From positions 255,994 to 319,993 of the forward strand of contig JXTC01000142.1 in assembly GCA_002914845.1 (NCBI GenBank): a stretch of 64,000 nucleotides of DNA, written 5' to 3'. The DNA comes from Trema orientale. Its lineage: Eukaryota; Streptophyta; Magnoliopsida; Rosales; Cannabaceae. A program made the translations under genes and the position numbers. The notes beneath the pieces are model-generated. The model was not told the DNA's origin. It worked only from the letters and a program-made list of their open reading frames with translations, and ran no database searches. Below are positions 11,062-22,255 of the stretch, one piece after another. Every line of letters begins with the position of its first letter. Positions within the stretch are counted from its first letter, which is position 1.

Positions 11062-14000
11062 ACGTATTAATTAATTCTTGCTTTTGTAGTTTTTAGGCCC
11101 CTAACCTTATACCTTTGTTTCATTTTAGTCCTTTTCTCTCTTTTTTGTCTAATTCCACAGTTAAATATCATGTATCCAGCACGCGGCCATCTTAGTAAGG
11201 GTAAGAGTTGGAAAAAGAGAAAAAAATTCAGAGCACTAATTTTATTGGAGAAAAAACGATTTGTGTTCAAACATGAAGAAGAAAATCTTTCTTTTAGATT
11301 TTGAGATCGCAATCGAATAAGAAAGCTCATATATCCATTTTTTTTTTAGGGCCCGTATCCAATATTTTGTAACGTGCTTTATTGGTTTTTTTTTTTTTTC
11401 CACCCAAAATTCATTTATTAAATATCATATAAAAAAAATCCAAAATAAAGGAGAAATAAGCTAATAATATCACGACCAGAAATCTAAAACTGTAATTTTT
11501 AGTAATTTTAAGCTAAAGTATTAATAAACTGTGAATTTCTAAAATTTTAGAAAAATCAGACACTTGAAATCTTAATTTTAGTCCTCAAAACATTATAAAT
11601 TCCATAGCCAAGAAATTTTTCATTAGTCTAAATTACTCAAGAAAACATCCACTCAAATCTAAGATGAATTCTAGTTGACTCATTTGGAAATTAAGAAATA
11701 AAATATAAATTTTGGTAAAAAAAATGAGTTCAATAAAATCTTGAGTCCGTGTATCTAAATTAGTTTTAAAAAATCATTTATAGTTCCAAGTATTCAAATT
11801 TATTGTAATATCACCCTCATATATCCACTTGGTAAAAATATTAAACTTGGCTAAATATTTGAATAAGGAAAGGAAGTCAAATAATATATAGACACCCACT
11901 AGGGAATAGGAATATAACTGAAGGCACAAGCCAAGTAGCTTGTCTAGCTATTAAGACAACTATCTCAAATAGACAATACCTTAAAGTAAGAGGAAGTAAG
12001 GGGTAAGTATGCGAATACTTAGTAGAGATTCAATTATAAATTTTTAACCAGTATAAAAATACTTTTAAAGTCCTGGATATTCAAATAGTTTACCAGAACT
12101 CGAGTTAAAATCATTGTCCAAAGGTTTAAACATTCAAAATTATTATAAAACATCATCTTAAAACAAGTACATATTATTCAAGTCAAGTACATAACAAGCA
12201 ATGTAGTCAATGACATGTCTAAGCCACCTAAATTAGTGACATAAGTATGCAATGTAGCATAAGCCATCTAAATGGGTGACTGTAAAGATGTAATATAGTC
12301 TGAGTCACTTAAGTTGGTGACTGTGAGTATGAAATATAGTAAGAGCACCCTAGATAGGGTGCCATAAGTCTGAGCACCTTGAAGGGGTACCATAAGTCTA
12401 TCAGCCGCATAAGCAAAGATGCATACAATATTATATGGATGACAAGAATTAAAAGATGTACCATTTTTCACAAAATTACAAAGCGTTTTTAAGTAACCAA
12501 GTTTAGTTCTCAAAACTAAATTCTCATTCAATTTGGATTTTAGAAAAATTTCGGCAGTATAACAGCTATTTTTATCAAAACTAATAAAATCTAATTCATG
12601 CAGAAAATAGTTTAAAACAATATATATCACACACTAACCAGTGTGACGTACCTTTCATATAATTTAAATATCAAATCAATTCAAAACTATATGTAAACAC
12701 ATTTTTACAAAATATTTCACGAAATTATATATTTATTCAGAATATATAAAAATCATAATTAACCCAATTTTAGAATCAAGTAATCGAATCCCTACCTCAA
12801 ACAACTGACAAGACCACACTACGATGCTATAAAGTGGGTTCAGTGCCATTTGGTGATCATTCGGAAGGTCAGGGATCATCTTCAAACCCTCGATCGCCCA
12901 CTTTAAATTGTTGTTTTTCTAACGGAGCCTCAAATAGAAAACCGAACTTCACCACTGAATTCCTAGCACCCAAATTAGCTAGTTTAGATATGTAACTAAA
13001 TCAATTCGGAATCGGACCAAAATCCGACCCTGTGGCATGTAAAATGAAGTGAAATCAGAGCTGTCGGATCTCATTTTCCGTGCTCATCATCAAACATAGT
13101 CAATATATATCTCGTTTTTCATATTTTTATAAATACATCACAAATATGAAGTTTATTTGACAATCTAACGGTCGGATTAAAATGCAAACTCTTAAATATA
13201 AAACTCAAAATAATTGAACAATAGTAAAATTCAATCCCGGCAATATTGAGTTAAGATATATATATATACATATATATATATACACACACCATGATGTTCC
13301 TCGTATCAAGAGAAATCGGATGCAACTGGTTTCATGGCCTGAGGTGATCGGAAAAGTTGTTGGCGACTGTTTTTCTCCACGGAGCCATTTCACCAATTAC
13401 CGGTGACTGTAGCTTCTGGCAGACGGTTCGTCTTGTGGTGGCACTTCAGCCTGGCTAGGTGGCATCGACCATCGTCGAATAGAGGGTTGGGTTGCAGTAG
13501 AGAAGCCGAAGCTCGGTATCACTCGTTGCAAATGAGAGAGAAACGGGGGGGAAGAGAGAGAAGGAAGAGAGAGAGGGGGGAGCTGAGGGTCACGGGCTAG
13601 GTCAATTGGCGCCTATTAAATGGGCACCAGATTTTCTCTTTAGTCCTTGTCTTAAAATTCTTTCAAATATGTCCCTCTACCTAGATTCAAAAAATTATTT
13701 CAACTAAATCCAAATTCAAATATTATTATTATTATTATTTATTTTAAATGGTTAAACGACCACATTACCCCTCATAAATTACGGGTTTTTTTTTTTTTTT
13801 TTACAAATAACACTCCTTCAAATGGGAAAACAGAAAACGTAATCTTTATGCCCAAACTCACAATTGGAGAAGTGAAGAGAATATATGAGAGGTAGGGGTA
13901 AAAAATCTGCGACTCAATCTAAATACGAATTCATGGAAGTCGAAGGTTAGAAAAAAATGAACTAACAGAATTCAAATGGTTTTCCTTTCTACTGATCAAG

Positions 14001-14640
14001 AATTTCCTCCATTTCTTTTATAAAGCTTTAAATTTCACTCTTTCAAATCCATAGATTTGCACCAAAACTTGAATTCTTCAAATTAAAATTCAAAAGTAAA
14101 AAGAGACGAATAATAAGGAAGAGTAACCTTTATAGAAGATTCAATAAAAAAACCCAGACGAAAAATAATTCTGAAAAGCATAAAGATGACACGTCTTGAG
14201 GGAAGATCTTTAAGAATCAATGAAATCTGTGGGCTATTGTTTGTTGCCACTGAACATCGCTCTATCCTCCAACCAACTGCTCGCATATCATCAGAAAATG
14301 TCTGCCGCTTACCCACATAAGCACACCGGCTCTCTTTTGTTCATACTTCCTTCCACAGAGAGAGGAAGACTGAGAAATGACAAAAGCGAAGAAGTGGTAG
14401 TGACCTGAGTTGCTACAAGCCTTAGTGCTTTTGGGCAAATTTCAGATGCAATCTGCTATTGGAGCTTAGCTTTCACGAAAATGGCAGGTTTTTGGTGGGT
14501 CAGAATTTGTTTTTCCCCAACTTCTACATTTAATTGTAGAATTAGACAGAAAAGAGAGAAAAGGACTAAGATGAAACAAAAATGTAAGGTTAGAGAGAAT
14601 TGTGACTTAATTAATTCGTGGGGGGAAAGTTGGGGACCTT
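11062..14640. repeat. Widely spaced inverted repeat (arms 11062-11160 and 14525-14640)
   Basis: The left arm contains TTAGTCCTTTTCTCTCTTTT and TGTCTAATTC followed by ACAGTTAAAT. The right arm holds the reverse complement of these with few changes (AAAAGAGAGAAAAGGACTAA at 14551-14570). The arms, about 100 bases each, flank 3.4 kb that includes the LTR-like segment 11460-13805. This fits an older fold-back element later opened by a retrotransposon insertion. The two reading frames overlapping the arms (11067-11330 and 14083-14408) are not convincing genes. Confidence 0.55.
11460..13805. mobile_element. Probable solo LTR of a Ty3/gypsy element
   Basis: A 2.3 kb non-coding block. The right end is a T-run closing in TTACA (13801-13805); the left end is GCTAATAATATCACGACC, a plausible decayed TGTAATATC start. 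AATAA flanks both ends (11455-11459 and 13806-13810), a candidate 5-bp target duplication, but AT-rich and so weak evidence. Internal phrases such as the repeated GTGACTGTAAAGATG/GTGACTGTGAGTATG and the late stretch of denser GC with a GA-rich run (13400-13600) are of the kind seen in long plant gypsy LTRs. Frames at 12268-12630, 13205-13396 and 13403-13600 lie inside it and are not treated as genes. Confidence 0.5.
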
Positions 14641-15266
14641 AAGTGATACAAATCTTTTTTTTTTAAATTTTTTTTTTCTATGTTTGAATATTTTTCAATT
14701 AATTTTGAATTAGTTTTAGTCAGCAAATTGGTTTAGAGTTTGCACTCTTTTTTTTTTTTTTTTTTCTCAAAAGAGAGAAGTTACTTGAGTTAATCTTGGT
14801 TTGATTTGAGAATTAATTTAAAATTTGAATCTTCATTTTTTTTTTAAATTTCCTCCCAAAACTTCCCCTCAAAATCATTAGGTTTAGTTAAAAAAAATAC
14901 CAATAATGCCTTTCAAAATAATCTCGTGCGACCCTCACATGTTAAATTCCGTGAATAATATAACATCCTTTAATCTTATTGTGGTTGATTATCTTAGATT
15001 TGTAAATTCAAGTACCTAATTGCCTAAGGAAAAAAAAAATCTAAGGACCATATTTCCAATCTACGATAAATTTAGGGGACATACATGCCAAAAACTACTT
15101 TTAAAAATTAAAGAGATAAAGTCAACATTTTTCAAAAACCTGTGACATATTTTCGTAATTTTTCTGCATTTATATATGCAACGTTGAAATTTAACAAACA
15201 TGCGAATAAGTAGATTTATTTAAGTTGCACAATATATAAAAAAACACACACACATATATATATATG
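14641..15266. other. Intergenic
   Basis: AT-rich, with T-runs at 14740-14765. No gene or structured element supported. Confidence 0.45.
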
Positions 15267-15511
15267 GGCACCAATCCAGTAGGTATTTTTTTTTTTACCT
15301 ATACATAGGTATCAATTTGGCCAATGAAAAATTTTTTTGCACATTCTTTTATTATAAAAAGTAGGAGAGAGAAATAGCATTAATGATGCACGTCTTTTTA
15401 TGTGACTGATTATAGCCGTTGGATCACCATTAGATGATGATCCAACGGCTAAAAAAAAAAATACCTACACATAGGTAAAAATAAAAAAAAAAACCTACTG
15501 GATTGGCAACC
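15267..15511. mobile_element. MITE family A, copy 2
   Basis: The left end GGGCACCAATCCAGTAGG and the right end CCTACTGGATTGGCAACC are almost perfect inverse repeats. The interior inverted pair GCCGTTGGATCACC / GATGATCCAACGGC is well preserved. It sits between (TA)n tracts at 15254-15265 and 15512-15521. This is the best-preserved copy and is useful as a consensus. Confidence 0.9.
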
Positions 15512-15596
15512 TATATATATATTATCTTTATGAATGAAGCATAGTCTCATATTTAACTTATCTGATAACCACAATTATGTCTAATATTGAGATTAA

Positions 15597-15601
15597 GATT
15601 C
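15597..15601. repeat. Target-site duplication GATTC, left
   Basis: GATTC immediately before the left LTR. The identical GATTC at 22251-22255 directly follows the right LTR, fixing both element boundaries. Confidence 0.9.
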
Positions 15602-16072
15602 TGTTGACGGAGATTTTGTCAAAAATGAATTTTGAGATTTACGAGATATGGCTTGTGTATGAAACGAATTGAAAAATAAAGTAAGTAAAGTGACAAGAAT
15701 TTTATAATAGTTCAGCCCCAAAAAAGATAAGCATATGTCCACTGTTCTTTACTATTATATAGAGAATTATAAGAGTTTCTCTAAGTCTCAAGGTGAGAGC
15801 AAAGAGAGAATTACAGAGAGAGTGTATAGTAAAGTGATTGTGAGATGACTGTGAGATCAAAAATTATGAGACTGAGCCCCCTTTATATAATTGAGGGTGG
15901 CTTTAGGTTTCTCAATTTTGTGAATATGAAACTACATAATAAAATATAATATAATATTGAGATTGGGTGACTGCATGATAATGGGTAATTATCTCCTCTT
16001 CAATTAACTAATTGCTTTTTTTTGAGAATTAGGCAGGTCAACTATTTGTGGTAGTCAAAAAACTATACAACA
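15602..16072 (-). repeat. 3' LTR of the Tat element
   Basis: 471 bases, 12 more than its partner. Most of the difference is an extra GAGATGACTGT-like duplication near 15840, where this LTR has GTGAGATGACTGTGAGATC and the other only GTGAGATC. Otherwise it aligns along its whole length with 21792-22250. Confidence 0.9.
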
Positions 16073-16089
16073 ATAGCCCCCCAGCTTTT
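16073..16089 (-). other. Polypurine tract
   Basis: On minus it reads AAAGCTGGGGGGCTAT and abuts the 3' LTR, the position expected for the plus-strand DNA primer of an LTR retrotransposon. Confidence 0.75.
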
Positions 16090-17690
16090 AATGTATCCTT
16101 GACATGTTGAAAACTTTCTTCGATAAAATAGTTGACTGCATGCCAACGATCAATAGTTCCTGCTCAAGTTTTCAACTGAACTTATTGTAAGTTCTCTTGA
16201 TTCTTCTTTGTCGATATCGACGATTGAGTTAATAGATGCAAAGTAGTGATTAAATAGCGCCACAATACTCTTATTGACATCTCTTTCTCATAGATAAATG
16301 AGTTAGCCTTTTGTGAGTGTAATAAGGATTGAACTCTTAATATGCTGAAAAACGTTACTTCTCCAATAGCAAGAGCAAAAGTGAAGTATACGACTAAAAA
16401 GCAATCTCATTAATCTTCCATAGAAACTTATAGAGAAGTAGGAAATGCTTAAGAACCATGTCGTCGTCGATGCGACTGTTTACTAGTAGAGCGTTGAAGA
16501 GGCTGCAAAGTCTTTTAAAGAAGAACTTTTCTCAACTATAAATTTGAGATAATACTCACATTATAGAAGTATGCTTCTTAATCTGAAAGCCTCGATCTAG
16601 ACATGATGCTTTTATATTGAAATCCCAAAGGTGGTCAATGAAGTCGCCAAGAAACAAAACAAGGTATGCTACCCTAGAGACGTAGTTGATGATACATGAC
16701 CCTTGGGTCGCATACTTTTTGACTGAGCTCGTATTTTCTCAAGATGTTTTGCTTCATAAAATAAGAATTGAGTTGTTCCATAGGATAGATCCATAGCTCG
16801 TTATTCAATTAGATATGAATATAGGCATCGTTAGGTCACCTCGCATATTAACTTGAGGTTCCATATTTGAAAATCTTCCATAAGGTATAAACCTGTAGGA
16901 ACTGTTAGGTAATTCTGACGATTCAGAATTCTATGTTATGTTGATAACTTAAAAACAAGTTAGATCGATCTTTACGCTCTTGCGATTTGAATCCAAGAAC
17001 TTAAAACGGAGTTTAAGTAGTAGGATAGGTTAGGTCACGTATGAAAAACAACGAGTCTGAGTGATACAAACTCAATGTTTGTTTTTCAAAAGTTCCATGT
17101 CAAAATAGAATTTATAGCAATATATCATATCGAACTATAGACATTTTGTTTAGTCACTTGTTTGTTCGAGGAGGGATATTGCGTAATATGATTTGCTAAG
17201 GCATGAAGCGAGAAGAAAATTCTAAGATTTTTAGGAATTTTAAAAATTCGGCGATCCAAAATTCCAACCCTTCTAATATGAACGTTTACATAGTTCCTTA
17301 AGAAGTGAGTAGGAGATTACATAATCTGATCCCACTGCCCCCCAAGTTTTATAGTGTTCGAAGACAACCACAAAATTATAAAAAGACAAACCAATAGAAT
17401 AAGACGTATTAAGATGATAAATTGAAAGAATAATGCTTTTATTGATCAATTCGAATGACGAATAATCCTTCCAGTTTCATAGTATTGCAATATTTGCCAT
17501 AAAACTGTAAGTAGATAACGCATAGAAATGAAGGTAGATCGCAAGAAGAAAATGCATAAATTTTTATTGACAGAGTCATCGAAATATATAAAAATATCCC
17601 ACGAGCGAGTAGTCGCATAATAGTCCATACGATATAAAGAGATTTGAGAAGAATTACTGATAGTAGCGATAAAAATTCATATAGTATGAA
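16090..17690 (-). other. Non-coding 3' internal region of the Tat element
   Basis: About 1.6 kb where an integrase domain would be expected. I could not find HHCC or catalytic-core motifs in any frame, and the small frame at 17446-17628 is unremarkable. The segment is better read as long 3' untranslated sequence left after loss of integrase. Confidence 0.55.
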
Positions 17691-18120
17691 GAGCTCGTAC
17701 TTAGAGAGCTCGAATATGATGGAGCTCGAATATAATGGAGCTCGAATATAGAGAGCTCAATGATCGAGTAGAGATCGTGTCGAGGTTTTTTGAAACCGAG
17801 TGACGATCTTGTCTAGGTTGAAGATAACAAATTCAAACATGGTGGAGAGCTTGCGTAATAGAAAGCTCAATGATCCAGAGATCTTGAAGGTCTGAGGAAC
17901 AGAGTGAAGATCTCATCGAGATCAAAGAAATTAAGGAGCTCGAATATAATGGAGAGCTCTTGTAATAGGGAGCTCGAATATGACGAGAGCTCGAATATGG
18001 AGGGAGAGCTCGTGTAATAGGGAGCTCATATATAATAAAGTAGCTTGAATATAAAGAGCTCAAAGATCGAATAGAGATCTTGTCGAGGTATGATTAACTG
18101 AATGAAGATCTCGTCGAAGT
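17691..18120 (-). repeat. GAGCTC-containing minisatellite in the Tat element
   Basis: A degenerate tandem array of units like GGAGCTCGAATATAAT. GAGCTC recurs many times, mixed with a longer higher-order phrase (GATCGAGTAGAGATC...GTCGAGGT) seen at about 17763-17790 and 18064-18090. It lies in the 3' internal region, where Tat/Ogre elements are known to carry tandem repeats. Confidence 0.75.
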
Positions 18121-18399
18121 TGCATAGTTGCATTCATTCAATCTTATAGAGATATGTCTTGACCATGAGGTGCATATATTCTCAACCTAGAGAGGCATCC
18201 CTCAACCATAGGTATAAGCTGACCAGCAAATTTTTCTCACTTACACGAGCATATCAATGGTGATTATCAACTTCATTAACCCCATATCCTTCGTCAAGGC
18301 CAATTTAGCTAAGATATCTACTTAGTTATTTTTCCTACAAGATAATAGCTGAATATTATATGTAGTAAACATTGAGAAGAGACGTTGTACTTCTTGCAC

Positions 18400-18690
18400 A
18401 TAGGCTAACATCTTCCTTCCTCTTGCTTGGTAATTTGGCAAATAACTAATTGAGAATCAGGGAACACTTCGATTATCTCTAAGTTTATCTAAACACCTCG
18501 ATTATCTCTAAGTTCATCTCTTATGTGAACTTAAGTCCAACAATCAGTACTTCATATTCTACTTCATCACCCGATGCTAAAATTCCAAAGCGAAGTACGT
18601 AATAAATATTATACCCTTCTAGACTGATTAACATCAAACCCGCATCAGCTCTATTTTTGTTTGACGATCTTTAATCGCAGTGCAAAGTCG
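18400..18690 (-). pseudogene. Archaeal-type RNase H (aRH) remnant
   Basis: On minus the translation gives YYVLRFGILASGDEVEYEVL then VFPDSQLVICQI, matching the Tat aRH pattern (ALRFGFKASNNEAEYEAL..., V.SDSQLV..QI). At least one in-frame stop lies between them (after GLKFT). This second RNase H is diagnostic of the Tat lineage. The integrase that should follow is missing. Confidence 0.75.
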
Positions 18691-19184
18691 AAAATTGATG
18701 TCGAATTGACTCACCTCAACTGCCTGCTTGAGTAATCATCCTGACATTTCAGACTTTTCAAAACTTATTTCAATGGAAAATTTGTGAAAATCTCAATGGA
18801 ATGTGCATGAAAATATGGTTAAAGTTTCCTAGATGCGATGACAAACGCTAGTGCCAATTTTTCCATTTTCAGATATCTCGTTTCAGCATTGAGTAATCTT
18901 TTGCTTACATAATACACAAGTCACTGTGTATTTTCTTCTTCTCAAATTAACGCAGCACTTGTCGTATATTTGGAAATAACAAGATACAGGTAAAATTTTT
19001 CCACTGGTTTTAGCTTCATCAAGAGTGGAGGAGAACCCAAGTTTTTCTTCAAATCTTGAAATACCTGCTCGCACTTCTTAGTCCACTCAAACTTCTTCGA
19101 TCCTTTTAACACCTCAAGAATGGTTGACATTTGTCGGATGATCTTAAGATAAATCGGCTCATTGCAGCCACTCTTCCCGCCAGG

Positions 19185-19304
19185 CTGAAAATGTTAATAT
19201 CTATTTGATCAGATGCTATAGAAAGACAGAGAGGTAGCTTATAATGAAAATTCCTCTCTCTGATTTGAAATATATAAAATGCAAGAGTAATATATATCTC
19301 CTTA

Positions 19305-19352
<48 letters not shown>

Positions 19353-19710
19353 GTTACACACACACACATGTACACGCATGCATATAATATTCTGCCAAAA
19401 GAGTACTAGTTTCATACTTTAGTTATTATTAGCTCATATAAAACCAGAAACAGTTGGTCTCAGTTTCCTTTCTTGGTCAATAAACTGTTAAACAACTTCT
19501 TTCTCTCAGTGACATCTGAATGGTAATAATTATTACATAGGAAGTGATGTCTGGCGTATATTGCATGCTGACCATGAAAGACTGTTCAAGTACATGTTCA
19601 TCAGACCACGAAAGACTGTTTAAGTATATGTTCATCATCAATACATGTATAAAAATGGCTTTTCGCTTCTTCAATACCGTTACCATGCATCGAGCTAAAT
19701 TAAACTCTAC
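19185..19710 (-). other. Intron-like insertion inside reverse transcriptase
   Basis: 526 bases that interrupt RT between KPKDV and LAGRVAAM. On minus it begins GTAGAG and ends TTAACATTTTCAG. Removing exactly this GT...AG segment restores the frame as KDV-LAGR, two residues short of the usual KDVQ(K/R)LTGR. It contains a (TC)n(AC)n microsatellite (19306-19365) and a 34-bp tandem duplication (19570-19637). It has no similarity I recognise to RT. It could be a transposon footprint, a captured fragment or a true intron. Confidence 0.6.
19306..19365. repeat. Compound (TC)n(AC)n microsatellite
   Basis: A run of TC dinucleotides (19307-19326) directly followed by CA/AC repeats to about 19351, then further CA repeats. 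The minus reading frame across it is an artefact. Confidence 0.95.
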
Positions 19711-19984
19711 ACATCTTTAGGTTTGCAAGGTGACTGCATGTCAATCAATGCTTGGATCTTTTGAGGATTAGTTTCGATATCTCCCTGATTGACCATGAAT
19801 CCTAGAAACTTCCCTGATCTAACTCCGAATGCGCACTTCTAGGGATTCAGCTTAATCTGATACTTTTGAAGGATTTTGAACATCTCATCAAGGTGCTTGA
19901 TGTGATCTTCAACTTTTTTTGACTTCACCAACATGTCATCAATGTAAACCTCCAACGTCCTGCCTGGTATACTGTCACGGCCGC

Positions 19985-21530
19985 CTTTTTCTGATTAACC
20001 TTTTGATTTCATCTTTCAAGGCGTAGCAGTTGTTAGTATGGTATCCAATATCATTATGATATTGGTAAAATTTTTTGGAATTACGGTTTGCTCTATCCCG
20101 TTTTATTGGTTCCGGCTGACGATACTGCTCATATTGATTTGTGACTGCATAAATATGATTTATGGGCGAACTTAACTCGGTATAATTATTGAATTATAGG
20201 GAAGCCATTGGAATCTCTTGCTTTTTCGGCTCAGGTTGCTTTTCAATCAGTTGCTTATTCTTCCTCTTTTTTGACTTCTTATTATTGCTACTGCTGATTG
20301 TTGTGATCGCATCCTTGGTTGTAATTTTTTCTCCTTCCTTCTTCGTCTTATGAAGATTTTCTCGAGAAGATTCCACCCTTAGATGTTGACCAACTCTCCG
20401 GTAGAAGTTTTCGAGAGTCCTACATTCTTTCTCTAGCAATTTTTCCTAGAGTTTAGTCTCTGGTCGCACTCCGGCCATCATCAAAGTCAAGACTCCTCCT
20501 TCAGGTGGGTTGTTGAACTTTCCTAATTCTGAAGTAAAACGGATGAGGTAAGAACGCAGAGTTTCCTCTGGACCTTATCGAATGGCAGACAAACTGATTA
20601 ACGGAATGATAAAGTTCTTTATAGCCTGAAATTGTCTCAAGAATGCAGTCTGAAGTTATTGCAAGTATGAGATCGAACCAGGCTAAGGTTCTCAGAACCA
20701 CTTCTTCGCTGCACCTATGAGAGTTATAGTAAAACACTTGTAACATGCAAGGTCGTCGACCTGGTGGAGCTCCATCAGGTCGTTGAAGTGATTCATATGG
20801 TCCTGTGGATCAGTTTTCCTATCAAAAGTGTTTATGGTGGGAAGTTTGAATCTAGCAAGAAGTGCAGCAGCTCGAACTTCTTCATTGAATAACAACTGAC
20901 AATATCCATCCGCGAGTTCATCATCCCATCTAGTAAGTGCATCTAATGTGATCCTTAGATTATAAACATCAATGTTAGGAGGAAATGCATTATCTCTTGC
21001 TGGTAGTAGGGGTGGTCTTTGGTCGTTATTATCACGACGTAAGACGGGTTGATTAAACAGGGTCTACAGCAGCCTTTTTGAAGATTCCACCAAAATAGTA
21101 CAATGTGATGGAATTTGGTCGTTATGATGCGATGTGGATCGCTCATAACTACCTCTTTGACATTGCTGTTCTAGATATTGTCTTAGGTCTGCAGAGTTTT
21201 ACCTTGGCTCCCTGCTAATTCTTTCGAAGACGCTTCTCGATTGACGATTTTGCTCGTTACTTAGATGATCACGGCTGATGGGAGCTCTCTTAGAGGGTTG
21301 TCCACGATCATGGTCTGTGCTCGAACTCCCAGTACTAGATTCCTGTGGTAAGTATGTGGCTTTTCCTTTTCTCTTAGAAGTGCGATCTGCGTAGCGCTCC
21401 TGATGAGTCCTGGGCTGTTTGGGATTTCCCACCTTCTGGATCTAGATCCATCTTTCTGGTCGTCGGGCAGGGCGATCTCGGGGACGTTTATGCTGTGGTG
21501 AAGTGACCATCTGTCCTTCAGCAAGTCGCC
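19985..21530 (-). pseudogene. gag pseudogene of the Tat element
   Basis: Minus-strand Retrotrans_gag-type protein in several frames. A basic linker GNPKQPRTHQERYADRTSKR lies near 21430-21370. The conserved core is FKLPTINTFDRKTDPQDHMN and CFTITLIGAAKKWF (20830-20692). The C-terminal part is LENFYRRVGQHLRVE (near 20395), followed by a lysine-rich linker and a zinc-knuckle-like segment FYQYHNDIGYHTNNCYALKD (about 20075-20010). Frameshifts and stops break it into pieces. The last residues (RLIRKGGRD) run straight into RT, showing a deletion. Confidence 0.82.
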
Positions 21531-21772
21531 TCAGCGAATCATTGATTTGATTGGTGACTTGCTGAAGGTTTGCAAGAGCATCCTCTATGCGATCTTATCT
21601 TTGGATAATATTCTCCTCAGGTGCGGTCACAACTGGTTAATCCTGAGCAAGATCGACCTATGTAGCAGCAATACCTTGAGGTTGATTTTGGTTAACTCCA
21701 GTATTCCTAGAAATGTTTCTGGTATTTGCTATCGTTGAATAAGCAGAACTGACAAACTTTTTGCTGGAATAG
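21531..21772 (-). other. 5' leader of the Tat element
   Basis: Sequence between the primer-binding site and recognisable gag. A plus-strand frame here (21547-21738) is a shadow. No separate gene. Confidence 0.5.
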
Positions 21773-21789
21773 CCTTCTTTCTGGTGCCA
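21773..21789 (-). other. Primer-binding site
   Basis: On minus, two bases after the LTR end (CAACA), TGGCACCAGAAAGAAGG begins with the TGG that pairs with a tRNA CCA end. I cannot name the tRNA with confidence. Confidence 0.7.
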
Positions 21790-21791
21790 GT

Positions 21792-22250
21792 TGTTGAGGG
21801 AGGTTTTATCAACAATGAATTTTGAGATTTACGAGATGTGGCTTGTGTATGAAATGAATTGAAAAATAAAGTAAGTAAAGAGACAATAATTTTATAGTGG
21901 TTCAGCCCTAAAAAAGATAAGCCTACATCCAGTGTTCTTCACTATTTTCTAGAGAATTACAAGAATTTCTCTAAGTCTCAAGGTGAGAACAAAGAGAGAA
22001 TTACAGAGAGAGTGTATAGTAAAGTGATTGTGAGATCAAAAATTACGAGATTGAGCCCCCTTTATATAGGTGGGGGTGGCTTTAGGTTTCCCAATTTTGT
22101 GAATAGGAAATTACATAATAAAATATAATATAATATTGAGATTGAGTGACTACACAATAATGGGTAATTATCTCATCTTCAAGTAACTAGTTGCCTTTTC
22201 TGAGGATTAGGCAGCTCAACTATTTGTGGTGATCAAAAAATTACACAACA
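21792..22250 (-). repeat. 5' LTR of the Tat element
   Basis: 459 bases, TG...CA termini, pairing with 15602-16072. The difference by eye is about one base in ten, so this is not a recent insertion. Confidence 0.9.
22061..22068 (-). promoter_or_regulatory. TATA box of the Tat LTR
   Basis: On minus CTATATAAAGGGGGC, a good TATA box. The matching site in the other LTR is at 15882-15889. It is positioned to start element transcription in the minus direction. Confidence 0.7.
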
Positions 22251-22255
22251 GATTC

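Larger units (their letters stand above)
18700..19984 (-). pseudogene. Reverse transcriptase C-terminal part and RNase H, interrupted
   Basis: Reading minus from 19980: SIPGRTLEVYIDDMLVKS carries the YIDD catalytic motif of RT; then KILQKYQIKLNPxKCAFGV (x is a stop codon) and [19 protein letters not shown], ending KPKDV. After a 526-base interruption (19710-19185) the frame resumes LAGRVAAMSRFILRSSDKC, then FEWTKKCEQVFQDLKKNLG, and RNase H motifs YYVSKRLLNAETRYLKMEK and LALAFVIASRKL. Several in-frame stops are present. The N-terminal half of RT and the protease are deleted: gag residues join the RT sequence directly. Confidence 0.85.
15602..22250 (-). mobile_element. Ty3/gypsy Tat-lineage LTR retrotransposon, non-autonomous
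   Basis: A complete element by structure, oriented on minus. The LTRs (15602-16072 and 21792-22250) begin TGTTGA and end CAACA, are about nine-tenths identical by eye, and are flanked by the 5-bp target duplication GATTC (15597-15601 and 22251-22255). A primer-binding site lies next to the right LTR and a polypurine tract next to the left one. The internal order on minus is gag, a C-terminal piece of reverse transcriptase, RNase H and an archaeal-type RNase H, which places it in the Tat lineage. Protease, most of RT and all of integrase are absent, and many stops are present, so it could only have moved in trans. Confidence 0.92.

Noticed and set aside
12268..12630. 120-codon minus frame
   Set aside because: Falls inside the probable solo LTR, without similarity to any known protein.
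19106..19375. 89-codon minus frame rich in Cys/Val and Arg/Glu
   Set aside because: Encoded by the dinucleotide microsatellite inside the RT insertion.
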